Below are positions 17,199 to 26,550 of a stretch of DNA of 64,000 nucleotides, one piece after another. The stretch is from NCBI RefSeq assembly GCF_003233845.1, contig NZ_QKRB01000010.1, forward strand, positions 62,001-126,000, written 5' to 3'. A program made the translations under genes and the position numbers. The first letter of the stretch is position 1. Each line of letters opens with the position of its first letter. The stretch comes from Paenibacillus sambharensis. GTDB lineage: Bacteria > Bacillota > Bacilli > Paenibacillales > Paenibacillaceae. A model generated the notes under the pieces. That model saw only the letters and a list, made by a program, of their open reading frames with translations, did not search any database and was not told the origin of the DNA.

Positions 17199-18236
17199 AT
17201 GAGGGACTTGGGCGTGTCCGTAGCTTTGCTGTATCCAATCATGAAGACGATTCTGCGAAGCGGCTTTGATCAAGAGGAATTTCTAAGGCAGGCGCGGATC
17301 AGCGGAGAGCTGCTTGAGGATGCCGAGGCCCGGCTTCCGGAGCAGGATTTCGAGCGGGTTACCGAGCTGGCTGCTGCCGTGACGGGAGATCCGCTGTTCG
17401 GTCTGCATCAGGGGCAGCGAGTGGAGGTGTCCGATCTGGGAATACTGGGTTACGTTATGCTTCATTCCGGCACGGTTGGTCAGGCTTTGAAGGCTTACCA
17501 GACCTATAATGTGATCGTGTGCAGCGGCTTTAATATCGATACAGAGGTACAGGGGGACGACCTCTTGATTACGACCTCCTTCCAGTCTAACCCGCTGAAG
17601 AAGCCGGGCAGGCACTGCATGGAGGACATGGTCAGCTCCGTGTATCATCTGATGATGAAGCTCAGCTGCCGGACCATAGCGCTTAAGGAGCTCCATTTTG
17701 CCCATTCTGAAGCAGTGGAAGTTCCGTTAGCTGATTATGTAAGCGTGCTGGGTGTTCAGCCGCTGTTCGATAGGCCGGCCAGCCGCATGCGGGTGCCGAA
17801 GGAAGTGCTCGAATACCCGATTGTGTTCGGTGACGCCAAGCTGCTGCGGACGTTCGAAGCGATTGCGGAGGGAGCAAGGCAGCGGCTGCTGCAGGGACGC
17901 ACATTCACCGATGAGCTGTATAATTGGCTGCTGAAGCTGGCGCCTGCTTCCCTGCCGGGGCTGAAGGAGGCTGCACAGGCCTTCCAGATGAGCGCCCGCA
18001 GCCTGCAGGCGAGGCTGCAGCAGGAGCAGACCACCTATCAGGATCTGATGAATCAGGTCCGGCGGGAGCTGGCATCCGGTTACCTCGCGAAGCCCGAGTA
18101 TACGATTGCCGAGATTGCTTACCTCCTGCATTTCTCAGAGCCGAGTGCCTTCCAGAACGCCTTCAAGAGGTGGACTGGACTAACGCCAAAGCAGTACAGG
18201 CTGGCTTCCCAGCAGGACAGAGCGAGCGCGATATAG
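17199..18236 (+). CDS. AraC-family regulator with arabinose-binding-like N-terminal domain (OruR/ArgR type)
   Basis: A 345-residue regulator. Residues 15-190 match the PF12625-type sensing domain (LGILGYVMLHSGTVGQALKAY), and residues 240-340 are the AraC double helix-turn-helix, ending in IAEIAYLLHFSEPSAFQNAFKRWTGLTPKQYR. This domain order is common in proteobacterial regulators (OruR, VirF-like) and rarer in Firmicutes. It is divergent from the flavodoxin-fold reductase gene, suggesting control of it. Start ATG has GGCGGGGGG upstream. Confidence 0.85.
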   Translation: MRDLGVSVALLYPIMKTILRSGFDQEEFLRQARISGELLEDAEARLPEQDFERVTELAAAVTGDPLFGLHQGQRVEVSDLGILGYVMLHSGTVGQALKAYQTYNVIVCSGFNIDTEVQGDDLLITTSFQSNPLKKPGRHCMEDMVSSVYHLMMKLSCRTIALKELHFAHSEAVEVPLADYVSVLGVQPLFDRPASRMRVPKEVLEYPIVFGDAKLLRTFEAIAEGARQRLLQGRTFTDELYNWLLKLAPASLPGLKEAAQAFQMSARSLQARLQQEQTTYQDLMNQVRRELASGYLAKPEYTIAEIAYLLHFSEPSAFQNAFKRWTGLTPKQYRLASQQDRASAI

Positions 18237-18260
18237 ACCGGGAACAGTCCCGCCAAGTCT

Positions 18261-19280
18261 CTATGCCGGATTAAGCTCCTTATGGATGATGTCGGCTGCA
18301 GCCTGGCTGATCGGATTAATATCCTGCAATATGTTGCTCAACACGTGCAGGGTCACACCCGTTTCCAGAAAACGCATCAGCAGCGAGGTGAAGCCTGGAA
18401 TGCCGCCGCTGTGAGCAGCTATCCTGCCGTAGGGTGACTCCTGAATAATCCATCCATAGCCATAGTCATATCCCTGTTCGGAATCGGTCGCATACGGGGT
18501 GAACATTTGCTCCTTGAGAGAGGCGTCCAGCAGAGCATCTGAGGCTAGAGCCAGGTCCCACAGATGCATGTCTTCCACAGTCGAGAGGATGGAACCGGCA
18601 GCGAAGGCGTTCGAGATATCAAAATATGGGGCATTAAGCAGCGCGCCGTCCTCTGCCGTATGGTAGCCTGCTGCCCGCATAGGGATAATCATACCCGGGT
18701 CATCGACCTGGGTCTTCGTCATGCCCGCAGGTTCAAAGATATGCTGCTTGAGGTATTCGCCATAGGGCTGCCCGGACACCTGTTCGATCAGCAGTCCCAG
18801 CAGAGTATACCCGGAGTTGGAATAGGCGTAGCGTTCACCAGGTGCGAATTCGAGCTGCCGATCCATGAAGCGTTCCGCGAGCTCCCGGGGCGTACAGCTC
18901 TGAGCACACCACTGCGCCATGGAGGGATCTGCCGTATAGCTGGGAATGCCGGATGTATGAGTCAGCAGATGGTGAATCGTGATGCCGGTGCCGCCCTGCT
19001 GATCGGGAAAATAGCGGTCAATCGTGTCTTCGAGTTTGATCAGGCCTTGGCCAATCAGCTGCATGACAGCTGTGGAGGTGAAGGTCTTGGTAATCGAGCC
19101 GATACGGAATCTGGTCTGCGGGGTATTGGGAACCCCCAGCTCAAGGTTGGCCTCCCCGTATCCTTGCGAGAACAAGATACGGCCATTCATGGATGACAGA
19201 ATCGCTCCGCTGAATTTACGTTCCTGCGCAAGCGGCTCAAGAAAAGCATGCAGAGAATTTGTAATAGTAGCTGTGGACAT
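18261..19280 (-). CDS. Class C beta-lactamase-like serine hydrolase
   Basis: A 339-residue penicillin-binding-protein-fold hydrolase. The SxxK motif is S62-I-T-K65, the YxN motif is YSN near residue 157, and HSGG near 287 stands in for the KTG triad. A conserved LLTHTSGI segment follows the first helix region. No signal peptide is visible, so the protein is probably cytoplasmic and is more likely an esterase or peptidase than an antibiotic-resistance enzyme. It converges on the AraC regulator with 24 nt between stops and is divergent from the uracil-DNA glycosylase gene. Confidence 0.85.
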   Translation of the reverse strand: MSTATITNSLHAFLEPLAQERKFSGAILSSMNGRILFSQGYGEANLELGVPNTPQTRFRIGSITKTFTSTAVMQLIGQGLIKLEDTIDRYFPDQQGGTGITIHHLLTHTSGIPSYTADPSMAQWCAQSCTPRELAERFMDRQLEFAPGERYAYSNSGYTLLGLLIEQVSGQPYGEYLKQHIFEPAGMTKTQVDDPGMIIPMRAAGYHTAEDGALLNAPYFDISNAFAAGSILSTVEDMHLWDLALASDALLDASLKEQMFTPYATDSEQGYDYGYGWIIQESPYGRIAAHSGGIPGFTSLLMRFLETGVTLHVLSNILQDINPISQAAADIIHKELNPA

Positions 19281-19482
19281 TCAGACATCGTTCCTTTCAG
19301 TAGGCGGCTAATATCCACATGTTATATCCAGATCTGGAAACGGGCAAGCACCAAATGAACCAGTCAGCAGAATCGCTGAATATGCGGTTATTTCCAGGCT
19401 GCTGTTGAGATAATAAGGGCATTAAACTTGGTAAACTGCCGGCTAGTCAGCGGAGGCAGACCGGGCAGAGGAGGCTTCGAAT

Positions 19483-20064
19483 ATGCCGAGCAGCATAGAA
19501 TCCGTCATTTTGACAGAGGAAGAAGTCCCTCCCTATGCGGCAGGCTGCATGAAATGCGAGCTGGCGGGGCAAAGGCGCCGCATGGTATGGGGTGAGGGAA
19601 ATCCCGGAGCTCCTGTCTTCATTCTGCTGGACAATCCGGGAGCGCGTGAAGACAAGGATGGACAGGCATTCGTCTGCGGAACGCGAGACACGCTGCAGCA
19701 GGGACTGCGGGAGACCGGAATAGCGCTGGATCAAATCTATGTGAGCTACCTGCTGAAGTGCAGGCCGATCCGCGCTTATGACAAGCCGGCTGCAAGAGCG
19801 GCCTGCTCTCCCCATCTGGCCTTCCAGCTGGAGCGGCAGAAGCCCCGCATCCTGCTGGGACTTGGCAATACCGTTGTGCAGGAGCTGTACCAATCTGAAG
19901 AGAAGGATGTTAAGAGCCTGCGCGGGCGGTGGCATGACTATGAGGGCATCCCTGCGGTGTTCTCCTATCATCCGCTTGCTGTGCGCAGACGGCCGGTGCT
20001 TATGAGATATCTGCTGGAGGATCTGGCGCTTGTACGCGAGAAGCTGATGGTTCTGGCCCCGTGA
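19483..20064 (+). CDS. Uracil-DNA glycosylase, family 4-like (iron-sulfur)
   Basis: A 193-residue DNA-repair enzyme that would remove uracil from DNA. Four cysteines at 22, 25, 93 and 108 sit where the [4Fe-4S] ligands of family 4 enzymes lie (CMKC, LKCRP, ACSPHL). Motif 1 reads LDNPGAREDKDGQAF, and motif 3 reads SYHPLAVRRRP, replacing the usual TYHPAA. The G after PF(V)G in motif 1 is changed (AFVCGTRDTL rather than PFVGxAGxxL), so activity or specificity may differ from the best-known members. Its 3' end overlaps the convergent AraC-type gene by 65 nt. Confidence 0.82.
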   Translation: MPSSIESVILTEEEVPPYAAGCMKCELAGQRRRMVWGEGNPGAPVFILLDNPGAREDKDGQAFVCGTRDTLQQGLRETGIALDQIYVSYLLKCRPIRAYDKPAARAACSPHLAFQLERQKPRILLGLGNTVVQELYQSEEKDVKSLRGRWHDYEGIPAVFSYHPLAVRRRPVLMRYLLEDLALVREKLMVLAP

Positions 20065-21304
20065 TGCCGGGCTCGAATTGACGGCTGTCCCTGAATTTCT
20101 TCGGGGTCATGCCGGTGAGCTGCTTGAACACCCTCGTGAAATAGCTCTGATCGGGGAAGCTGAGGAGCGTATAAATCTTGGTAATCGAGTAATTGGTCAG
20201 CGCGAGCAGGTTCTTGGCCTCCTCAATTCGAACGTTCTGAATATACCGGCTGAGAGGGACCCCGACTTCCTGCTTGAAGAGCGCAGACACGTAAGTAGGG
20301 TGAAGCCCGGTAAGGTGGGCGAGCTTATCCAGGGTAATGGCTTCATACAGATGATTGAAAATATAGTTGATACACAGGGTCACGGCCCTGCTGTAGCGGT
20401 TGTTGTGTGCTTCCTTGACGCGTGATGCGAAGGTATACAGGGCGTCATTCGACAGCTCGCGGATTGTGGAAGGCTCAGTCAGGTCTTCAACCCGCTGAAT
20501 GTACAGGTCGCTCAAGGTAAAGGCGATTTCGGAATGAAGCCCGCCCTGAATAGCCGCTCGGGTAGCAAGTGTCACAACGGCAATGAAGAGATTCTTCTGG
20601 CTGCGCAGGTAGCTCGACCTGGACAATACCCCAACCTGCTCTTCGGCCATGGCCTGCTGATGCTCCGCAAGCGCATCCGGCTGGCCCCTGCGCACACAAT
20701 CAAACAGCCGGAGCTCGATCACCGGATCGTGGTGGAAGCTGATATTTTCACGTACCTTGGAGAAGGCCAGCAGCGGTTCATCAATCTCCACAGCGGCGCT
20801 CGGCTGCCTATTGGCGCTGAGAAGCTCTTCATAGCTCAAGCGAACACCATAGACGAGATAATGAAGCATAAGGCTGGCACGCTGCAGGCTCTCCTCGCTC
20901 ATGCCGCGCAGAGACTGATAGTACATAAGGACAGCGGTCTGGCCTATGATGCCGGACTGGTCTTTAACCAGGCCTTTCATATGTGCATCTGTGAGTCTCG
21001 CCTGCAGGAGAGGGCCGACGATGTACATCCCCAGGCAGCGGCCTTCCTGAATATCGTTCATGAAGACGAATTGCTCCAGATAGGGGGTCACCGCAAGCCT
21101 TGGGAGGGGGGATGAGATATTTCCTTCATGCCCGCAAAGCCGGAGCAGCTCTTCCCACGACGAGTAGAAAGGGTTGGCTCGGTGAAAGGCGGGTGATTCA
21201 TACAACGTATCCCCGCTGGCGGACAAGTAGTGAACCGGAACGCGGAAGGTTTCATGCATAAGCGTTGCAATCTCTGCGATCTCTGCAATTGCTGACTCAT
21301 CCAC
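20000..21304 (-). CDS. AraC-family regulator with large N-terminal sensing region
   Basis: A 434-residue regulator. Residues 1-300 hold a sensing region with a PocR-like opening (segment LMHETFRVPVHYLSASGD) but no enzyme motif, and residues 320-415 form the AraC DNA-binding domain with YTLLSFPDQSYFTRVFKQLTGMTPKKFR as its second HTH. GTG at 21304 is chosen as the start because GGGAGGA lies 7 nt upstream; the frame runs further but through an AT-rich promoter-like stretch. It is divergent from the GH3 glucosidase gene with 171 nt between starts, so it probably controls that gene. The stop overlaps the uracil-DNA glycosylase gene from the opposite strand. Confidence 0.85.
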   Translation of the reverse strand: MDESAIAEIAEIATLMHETFRVPVHYLSASGDTLYESPAFHRANPFYSSWEELLRLCGHEGNISSPLPRLAVTPYLEQFVFMNDIQEGRCLGMYIVGPLLQARLTDAHMKGLVKDQSGIIGQTAVLMYYQSLRGMSEESLQRASLMLHYLVYGVRLSYEELLSANRQPSAAVEIDEPLLAFSKVRENISFHHDPVIELRLFDCVRRGQPDALAEHQQAMAEEQVGVLSRSSYLRSQKNLFIAVVTLATRAAIQGGLHSEIAFTLSDLYIQRVEDLTEPSTIRELSNDALYTFASRVKEAHNNRYSRAVTLCINYIFNHLYEAITLDKLAHLTGLHPTYVSALFKQEVGVPLSRYIQNVRIEEAKNLLALTNYSITKIYTLLSFPDQSYFTRVFKQLTGMTPKKFRDSRQFEPGITGPEPSASRVQAPDPPADIS

Positions 21305-21410
21305 TGTGTTTCCTCCCAACCGTATAGTTAAGCTTCTGGAGTATTTAAATAACAATAAAAATATTAAGAAAGTACAATAATCATATCACAAAATCCCGTA
21401 TGCTAACTGT

Positions 21411-21424
21411 TGTAAGCGCTATAA
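21411..21424 (+). promoter_or_regulatory. CcpA-like catabolite responsive element
   Basis: TGTAAGCGCTATAA matches the Bacillus cre consensus TGWAAGCGYTWNCA at 13 of 14 positions (A instead of C at position 13). It lies 52 nt before the start of the GH3 beta-glucosidase, where CcpA binding would repress. Confidence 0.6.
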
Positions 21425-21475
21425 AAAATGAAGTCCAGCCATACCTGCCTTATAAACCGCTAAGGAGGAATAGAT

Positions 21476-23755
21476 GTGAATAAGCGTATACAAGAATTGA
21501 TTGCAGAGATGACCCTAGAGGAAAAAGCGGGCCTCTGCTCAGGGAAAAACTTCTGGGAGCTGAAGGGCGTCGAACGCCTCGGCATTCCCTCGATCATGGT
21601 TACCGACGGTCCTCACGGGCTGCGCAAGCAGGAGCAGGGGGCAGATCATCTGGGCCTGTTCAACAGCGTGCCGGCAACCTGTTTCCCCACTGCAGCAGGT
21701 CTTGCGAGCACATGGGACCGGGAGCTGATCCGCAGCGTCGGCGAAGCTCTTGGCGAAGAGTGCCAAGCGGAGGGTGTATCCGTGCTGCTCGGTCCAGGCG
21801 CCAATATTAAGCGGTCTCCGCTCTGCGGTCGGAATTTCGAGTATTTCTCGGAGGATCCATATTTATCGTCAGAGCTTGCCGCCAGCCATATCCAGGGTGT
21901 TCAGAGCCAAGGGGTGGGAACGTCGCTGAAGCATTTTGCAGCTAATAATCAGGAGCACCGCAGGATGTCGGTGGATGCTGTGATCGATGAACGAACGCTG
22001 CGGGAGATTTACCTGGCGAGCTTCGAGACGGCCGTTAAGGAAGGCAGGCCTTGGACAGTTATGAGCGCCTATAATAAGGTCAACGGGACGTATGCCTCGG
22101 AGAACGAATGGCTGCTGACGAATATTTTACGCGATGAATGGGGCTTCGATGGGTTTGTGGTCTCCGACTGGGGTGCAGTGGATGAGCGGGTTAGCGCTCT
22201 GCGTGCCGGACTGGAACTGGAGATGCCTTCGAGCAGCGGACTTGGCGATCACAAAATCATCGAAGCCGTTAAGGATGGCTCTCTATCGGAGGAAGTGCTG
22301 GACCGGGCGGTGGAGCGGCTGCTGACGATTATTCTGCGGGCGGACGGCAGTAAGAAGCCGAACGCGGAGTACGATAAGGAGCAGCATCACCGGCTTGCCC
22401 GCCGGGCAGCCGGCGAGAGCATGGTTCTGCTTAAGAACGAGGACGGCATTCTGCCGCTTGGAAAGAACAGCAGGCTGGCGGTAATTGGCCAGCTGGCCAT
22501 GCAGCCGCGGTTTCAGGGAGGCGGCAGCTCGCATATCAATCCCACCAAGCTGGATATTCCCTTCGAGGAAATCAGCAAGCTGATGGCAGACAGCGGCAGT
22601 GTAACATACGCGCAGGGCTATAAGCTGGAACAGAATGTGACGGATACGGCGCTGCGGGATGAAGCGGTGGCTGCCGCTGCGGCTGCAGAGACAGCAGTCC
22701 TGTTCGTCGGCCTGCCGGACCGGTTCGAGTCGGAGGGCTATGACCGTGAACATCTGCAGATGCCGGATAACCACGGGGAGCTGATTGAAGCAGTGGCTGC
22801 GGTGCAGCCGAACCTGGTCGTGGTGCTGAGCAACGGCGCGCCAATCGAGATGCCGTGGATCGGCAGCGCCAAGGCCGTGCTGGAAGGCTACCTCGGCGGG
22901 CAGGCATTTGGCGGGGCGGCTGCAGATGTGCTGCTCGGTGACGTCAATCCGAGCGGCAAGCTGGCGGAGACCTTCCCCGTGAAGCTGCAGCATAATCCTG
23001 CTCAGCTCAATTTTCCGGGTGAGGGCGACAGGGTGGAATACAAGGAAGGGATCTTCGTCGGCTACCGCTTCTATGATGCGCAGGGCATCGAGCCCCTGTT
23101 CCCGTTCGGGTATGGGCTTAGTTACACCGAGTTTGCCTACAGCGGCTTGATGGTTTCCCGTTCAGAGATGACAGACCAGGATACAGTCGAGGTTACGGTA
23201 ACGGTGAAGAACGTCGGTGCCGTGGCAGGCAAGGAAGTCGTGCAGCTCTATGTGCGCGATGAGAAGAGCACGGCGATCCGGCCGGACAAGGAGCTGAAGG
23301 GCTTCGCGAAGGTGGAGCTGCAGCCGGGCGAGCAGAAGCAGGTATCTTTTACACTCGGCAAGCGGGCCTTCGCTTATTACAATACGGAGCTTCAGGACTG
23401 GCATGTGGAGACCGGGGGCTTCCAGATTCTCATTGGCAAATCATCGAGAGAGATCGTGCTGCAGGAGCAGCTTCACGTAAGCTCGACTGCTGCCGTCCGC
23501 AAGGTCGTGACTCGCAATACACCGGCAGGCGATCTGCTGGAGGATCCGAGGCTTGCTCCGATTTTCCGGGATGTCATGGCGAAGGCGAATGAGGGAAGCC
23601 CTTTTGCCAGCATGACTGAGGGAGATGAAGGCTACGAGATGTTTAAAGCGATGATGCGGTTCATGCCGCTGCGCGGCCTCGTTGCCTTTAATCCGGAGAA
23701 GTTTACGGAGGAAATGCTGAACGGGCTGCTGACGAAACTGAACAGCGTGGAGTAA
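21476..23755 (+). CDS. Glycoside hydrolase family 3 beta-glucosidase
   Basis: A 759-residue GH3 enzyme without signal peptide, so it acts in the cytoplasm on imported beta-glucosides. Residues 10-290 form the barrel domain, with the nucleophile D231 in VVSDWGAV and substrate-binding motifs KHFAANNQE and [11 protein letters not shown]. Residues 310-560 form the alpha/beta sandwich domain ([29 protein letters not shown]), and 590-665 the fibronectin-like domain ([11 protein letters not shown]). A C-terminal extension of about 75 residues follows. Start GTG 21476 has AAGGAGGAA 5 nt upstream. The cre at 21411 and the divergent AraC gene suggest glucose repression plus specific induction. Confidence 0.92.
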   Translation: MNKRIQELIAEMTLEEKAGLCSGKNFWELKGVERLGIPSIMVTDGPHGLRKQEQGADHLGLFNSVPATCFPTAAGLASTWDRELIRSVGEALGEECQAEGVSVLLGPGANIKRSPLCGRNFEYFSEDPYLSSELAASHIQGVQSQGVGTSLKHFAANNQEHRRMSVDAVIDERTLREIYLASFETAVKEGRPWTVMSAYNKVNGTYASENEWLLTNILRDEWGFDGFVVSDWGAVDERVSALRAGLELEMPSSSGLGDHKIIEAVKDGSLSEEVLDRAVERLLTIILRADGSKKPNAEYDKEQHHRLARRAAGESMVLLKNEDGILPLGKNSRLAVIGQLAMQPRFQGGGSSHINPTKLDIPFEEISKLMADSGSVTYAQGYKLEQNVTDTALRDEAVAAAAAAETAVLFVGLPDRFESEGYDREHLQMPDNHGELIEAVAAVQPNLVVVLSNGAPIEMPWIGSAKAVLEGYLGGQAFGGAAADVLLGDVNPSGKLAETFPVKLQHNPAQLNFPGEGDRVEYKEGIFVGYRFYDAQGIEPLFPFGYGLSYTEFAYSGLMVSRSEMTDQDTVEVTVTVKNVGAVAGKEVVQLYVRDEKSTAIRPDKELKGFAKVELQPGEQKQVSFTLGKRAFAYYNTELQDWHVETGGFQILIGKSSREIVLQEQLHVSSTAAVRKVVTRNTPAGDLLEDPRLAPIFRDVMAKANEGSPFASMTEGDEGYEMFKAMMRFMPLRGLVAFNPEKFTEEMLNGLLTKLNSVE

Positions 23756-23842
23756 GTGTGGTGGAATGATTGGAAGTCGCAGGCTCTTGAATCTTTAAGT
23801 TATCTTACGGGTATCAGAAGAATAAAGAGGGAGTATGGGCTG

Positions 23843-23862
23843 GACGCCCTGTATAGGGCGTC
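23843..23862 (+). terminator. Stem-loop after the GH3 gene
   Basis: GACGCCCT-GTAT-AGGGCGTC is a perfect 8-bp stem followed by AGCTTTGC, about 90 nt after the GH3 stop codon. Confidence 0.5.
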
Positions 23863-23923
23863 AGCTTTGCAGGTAACAGGTGATATTCCCCACACTAATG
23901 GCGATGACTAGGGAGGGGTCGTA

Positions 23924-24088
23924 ATGAACAAGAGGGAAAAGATCTTGCAAGAGGAGTATAAAAGAAATCCGTTTTTAAATTTTTCACATTCGCTTGGGCG
24001 GGCATGGATCGGTTACCAGTCAGGATGCTTAACTACGATTTTTAGTATTGTTATCATCGTAGTGTTGTTTTTCCTGTTGAGTAGATAA
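23924..24088 (+). CDS. Small single-pass membrane protein, 54 residues
   Basis: A short frame with a strong ribosome site (GGGAGGGG) 8 nt before its ATG. The charged N-terminal half contains KREKILQEEYKRNPF and is followed by a helix near residues 36-53 (TTIFSIVIIVVLFFLL). It was found by reading the gap between the GH3 gene and the ABC permease. No family recognised. Confidence 0.55.
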   Translation: MNKREKILQEEYKRNPFLNFSHSLGRAWIGYQSGCLTTIFSIVIIVVLFFLLSR

Positions 24089-24114
24089 AGATGCTCAGGT
24101 AACCAACGCCTATT

Positions 24115-24912
24115 CTACAGTGGCAAATCCCGCCGCCTGAAAGCAGCGAAGCTTACTGCATAAAGTGCGGCACCCGTTACAGCCAATATAGCGGCCAGCA
24201 GTCCAACCGGAGTGTCGCCCTGAACAATGGACATGGGCTGGAACACGCTGAACAGTGAGAGATTCTTGAGCCAGCTGAGCTCTGACGAGGAGTTGGCGGC
24301 GATACCGCAGAGGTACATGAACAGCGTCAGTCCGCCTGATGCGGATATGGCCTGCTTCGACTCGTTGAAGACCGATGAGGACAGGAACGCATACCCGCTG
24401 ACAACGAAGAACAGCAGGAAAGCGATCAGGTTAACTTGGATGAATACAGATACGTCCACCTCTGCACCGCCAGTTACCTGGGAAATGCCCAGCAGGCCTG
24501 CAGCAGTAAGCACGATGGCAATAACCAGCAGGGAAACGAGCAGCACAGCGGCTTGCGTCCGTGCGACTCTTCCTCTAGATACCGGGGTAGCCAGCAGATA
24601 CGCCATAGAACCGCGGTCCACGAGACTTGCCATCAGTTGATTGGCGACAATCAGGCAGAAGATGGCCATGAATACCAGGAAGGTAACGCCGTAGAAGCCC
24701 GTGGACAGGAAGCCTTCGATCGTTTGCGGTCCGTCTAGCAGGCCAAGTGCTTCACGCATGCCCTCCGGCAGCGCGCTGAACGGGTCGGATTCACCGCTTG
24801 GGTCGTACATATAGGCTGTAATAAGCAGGTAGAAGACCATGACGAGGGAGAAGCCGAGGAGCAGCTTGAGTGTCTTCTTCATCGAAGCCTTGAACAACGG
24901 TAAGCTGATCAT
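24115..24912 (-). CDS. ABC-2 type permease
   Basis: A 265-residue membrane protein with six helices. The segment LMASLVDRGSMAYLLATPVSRGRVARTQ after helix 2 is characteristic of the ABC-2 permeases that pair with a single ATPase (YtrC/NatB and bacitracin-type exporters). It overlaps the ATPase gene by 4 nt (ATGA) and is its obvious partner. Together with the divergent TetR gene it forms an inducible efflux unit. Transport substrate unknown. Confidence 0.85.
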   Translation of the reverse strand: MISLPLFKASMKKTLKLLLGFSLVMVFYLLITAYMYDPSGESDPFSALPEGMREALGLLDGPQTIEGFLSTGFYGVTFLVFMAIFCLIVANQLMASLVDRGSMAYLLATPVSRGRVARTQAAVLLVSLLVIAIVLTAAGLLGISQVTGGAEVDVSVFIQVNLIAFLLFFVVSGYAFLSSSVFNESKQAISASGGLTLFMYLCGIAANSSSELSWLKNLSLFSVFQPMSIVQGDTPVGLLAAILAVTGAALYAVSFAAFRRRDLPL

Positions 24913-25796
24913 TTTGCCATCCCCCGATCGTAGTAATCCATGAACATCTCTTCGAGGCTCTGCTGCCGGATGTCGATGTTGGCAATGCCGCAGCGGGCCA
25001 GAGCCTGCACAAGCGCTTCATAATTGCCTTGAACTTCGACGGTGACTATGAACTCCTGTACGGCTATAATGCGCAGACCGGACTGCTGCAGCTGCAGAAC
25101 ATCATCCTGGCTCTTCACCGTTATCGCAAACATCTTCTGCCGGGACGATTGAAGGCTGTGTATATTCTCGATTGCCGCCAGGCGCCCGTCCTTGATGATA
25201 CCAACCGTATCGCAGGTGCGTTCAATTTCCTCGAACAGATGGGAAGACATGAAGATGGTTTTGCCGCGGGCCTTCTCCTCCAGAATGAGCCGGATGAATT
25301 CACTCTGCATAAGCGGGTCAAGGCCGGACGTGGGCTCGTCGAGAATTAGGATATCGGGGTCATGCATGAAGGCTGCCACGATGCCGACCTTCTGTTTCAT
25401 TCCCTTGGACATCTTCTTGATCGGTGTCTTCACATCGAACTGGAAGCGGTCAATAAGCTGCTTGCGCTTCGCCGTGCTTCTCATCTTTCGCATGCCGCCC
25501 AGCAGGTCAAGCATCTCACTCCCGTTCAGCCCCTCGACAAAAGCGATCTCGCCCGGCAGATAGCCGACGAATTGCTGTATCTCCGCGCTCTGGCTCCAGC
25601 AGTCCAGCCTGCGGATGCTGGCAGAGCCGCCAGAGGGCTTCATGAAGCCCATCAGATGGCGGATGGTCGTCGATTTTCCCGCCCCATTAGGACCGAGATA
25701 ACCGAACACCTCGCCTTCCCTGACTTCCAGTGACAGATCGAAGATACCCTTGCCGGGACCGAAGGACTTGCTTAGACGGTTCAGCTTTATGCTCAT
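24909..25796 (-). CDS. ABC transporter ATP-binding protein, drug-exporter type
   Basis: A 295-residue ATPase. Walker A GPNGAGKST, Q-loop YLPGE, signature MSKGMKQKVGI (a variant of LSGGQ), Walker B ILILDEPTSGLDP, and H-loop FMSSH are present; a C-terminal ACT-like extension of about 80 residues follows, as in the CcmA/DrrA/BcrA branch. Start ATG 25796 has AAGGGAC upstream; a longer frame to 25868 lacks one. It is the first gene of the operon and divergent from the TetR gene, sharing a 147-nt control region. Confidence 0.88.
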   Translation of the reverse strand: MSIKLNRLSKSFGPGKGIFDLSLEVREGEVFGYLGPNGAGKSTTIRHLMGFMKPSGGSASIRRLDCWSQSAEIQQFVGYLPGEIAFVEGLNGSEMLDLLGGMRKMRSTAKRKQLIDRFQFDVKTPIKKMSKGMKQKVGIVAAFMHDPDILILDEPTSGLDPLMQSEFIRLILEEKARGKTIFMSSHLFEEIERTCDTVGIIKDGRLAAIENIHSLQSSRQKMFAITVKSQDDVLQLQQSGLRIIAVQEFIVTVEVQGNYEALVQALARCGIANIDIRQQSLEEMFMDYYDRGMAK

Positions 25797-25878
25797 GGCG
25801 TCCCTTCTCTCTAAATGAAATGAATAAGTCGTGTATATATCATTCATAATATTAGCTGTGCGGAGCAAATGTCAATAC

Positions 25879-25912
25879 GTTTTGAATAATATATGTTGAA
25901 ACCGTTCAAAAC
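25879..25912. promoter_or_regulatory. Inverted repeat in the TetR/ABC control region
   Basis: GTTTTGAA and TTCAAAAC are perfect 8-bp arms separated by 18 nt, between the ABC exporter start and the TetR-type start. It is a good candidate operator for the divergent TetR regulator. Confidence 0.45.
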
Positions 25913-25943
25913 ATCCTTTAAGCTATTAGAAGAGGTGAGAAAG

Positions 25944-26537
25944 TTGGACGGTTATCAGCTGCGAACGGAGAAGAAGAAGGAGAAGGTTCGCCAAGCGGCG
26001 ATTGAATTATTTACGAGTTACGGTATTGAGAAGGTAAGTCTTGCGGAAATAGCCAAGAAGGCGAATGTATCGCCGGTAACGATATATAATCATTTTGGCA
26101 CGAAGGATGAGCTGGTCAAGCAGGTGATCCGTTCTTACTTGCAGCAGGAGTGGGAGGACCGGGTAGCGGTTACCAGCCAGCCTGGACTTAGCTATCCGGC
26201 TAAGATTGAGCGGCTAATCTTCGAAACGACGGATGTATCCCGTAAGCTAAGCCCGGACTTCTTGAATGCATTGATGCAGGATGAAGGAGTCAGAGGGGTG
26301 ATTGAGGAGCTGTACCGCGAGTACATCCCTTTCATGATCGGCCTGCTGGAGGAAGGCAAGCGGGAGGGGTATATCGACCCGTCCATCTCGAACGAGTCCA
26401 TTATGGCGTATTTAAACATTTTGCAGAATGCAATGAACCAGTTTGAGTTTTCCCCGGACAAAGAGAAGAATTCGAAGCTTGCTGAGGATTTGTCCAAAAT
26501 GTTCTTCTACGGCCTGCTGAACAGGCGAGACGGGTAA
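25944..26537 (+). CDS. TetR-family regulator
   Basis: About 197 residues. Residues 15-62 are the TetR DNA-binding domain (RQAAIELFTSYGIEKVSLAEIAKKANVSPVTIYNHFGTKDELV). The remainder is an all-helical ligand and dimer domain without close resemblance to a known subtype. TTG at 25944 is chosen as the start because AGAGGTGAG lies 5-6 nt upstream, while the ATG at 25893 has no ribosome site and falls inside the inverted repeat. It probably represses the divergent ABC exporter operon. A truncated ATPase gene follows 13 nt after its stop. Confidence 0.85.
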   Translation: MDGYQLRTEKKKEKVRQAAIELFTSYGIEKVSLAEIAKKANVSPVTIYNHFGTKDELVKQVIRSYLQQEWEDRVAVTSQPGLSYPAKIERLIFETTDVSRKLSPDFLNALMQDEGVRGVIEELYREYIPFMIGLLEEGKREGYIDPSISNESIMAYLNILQNAMNQFEFSPDKEKNSKLAEDLSKMFFYGLLNRRDG

Positions 26538-26550
26538 AAGGAGCACGGCA

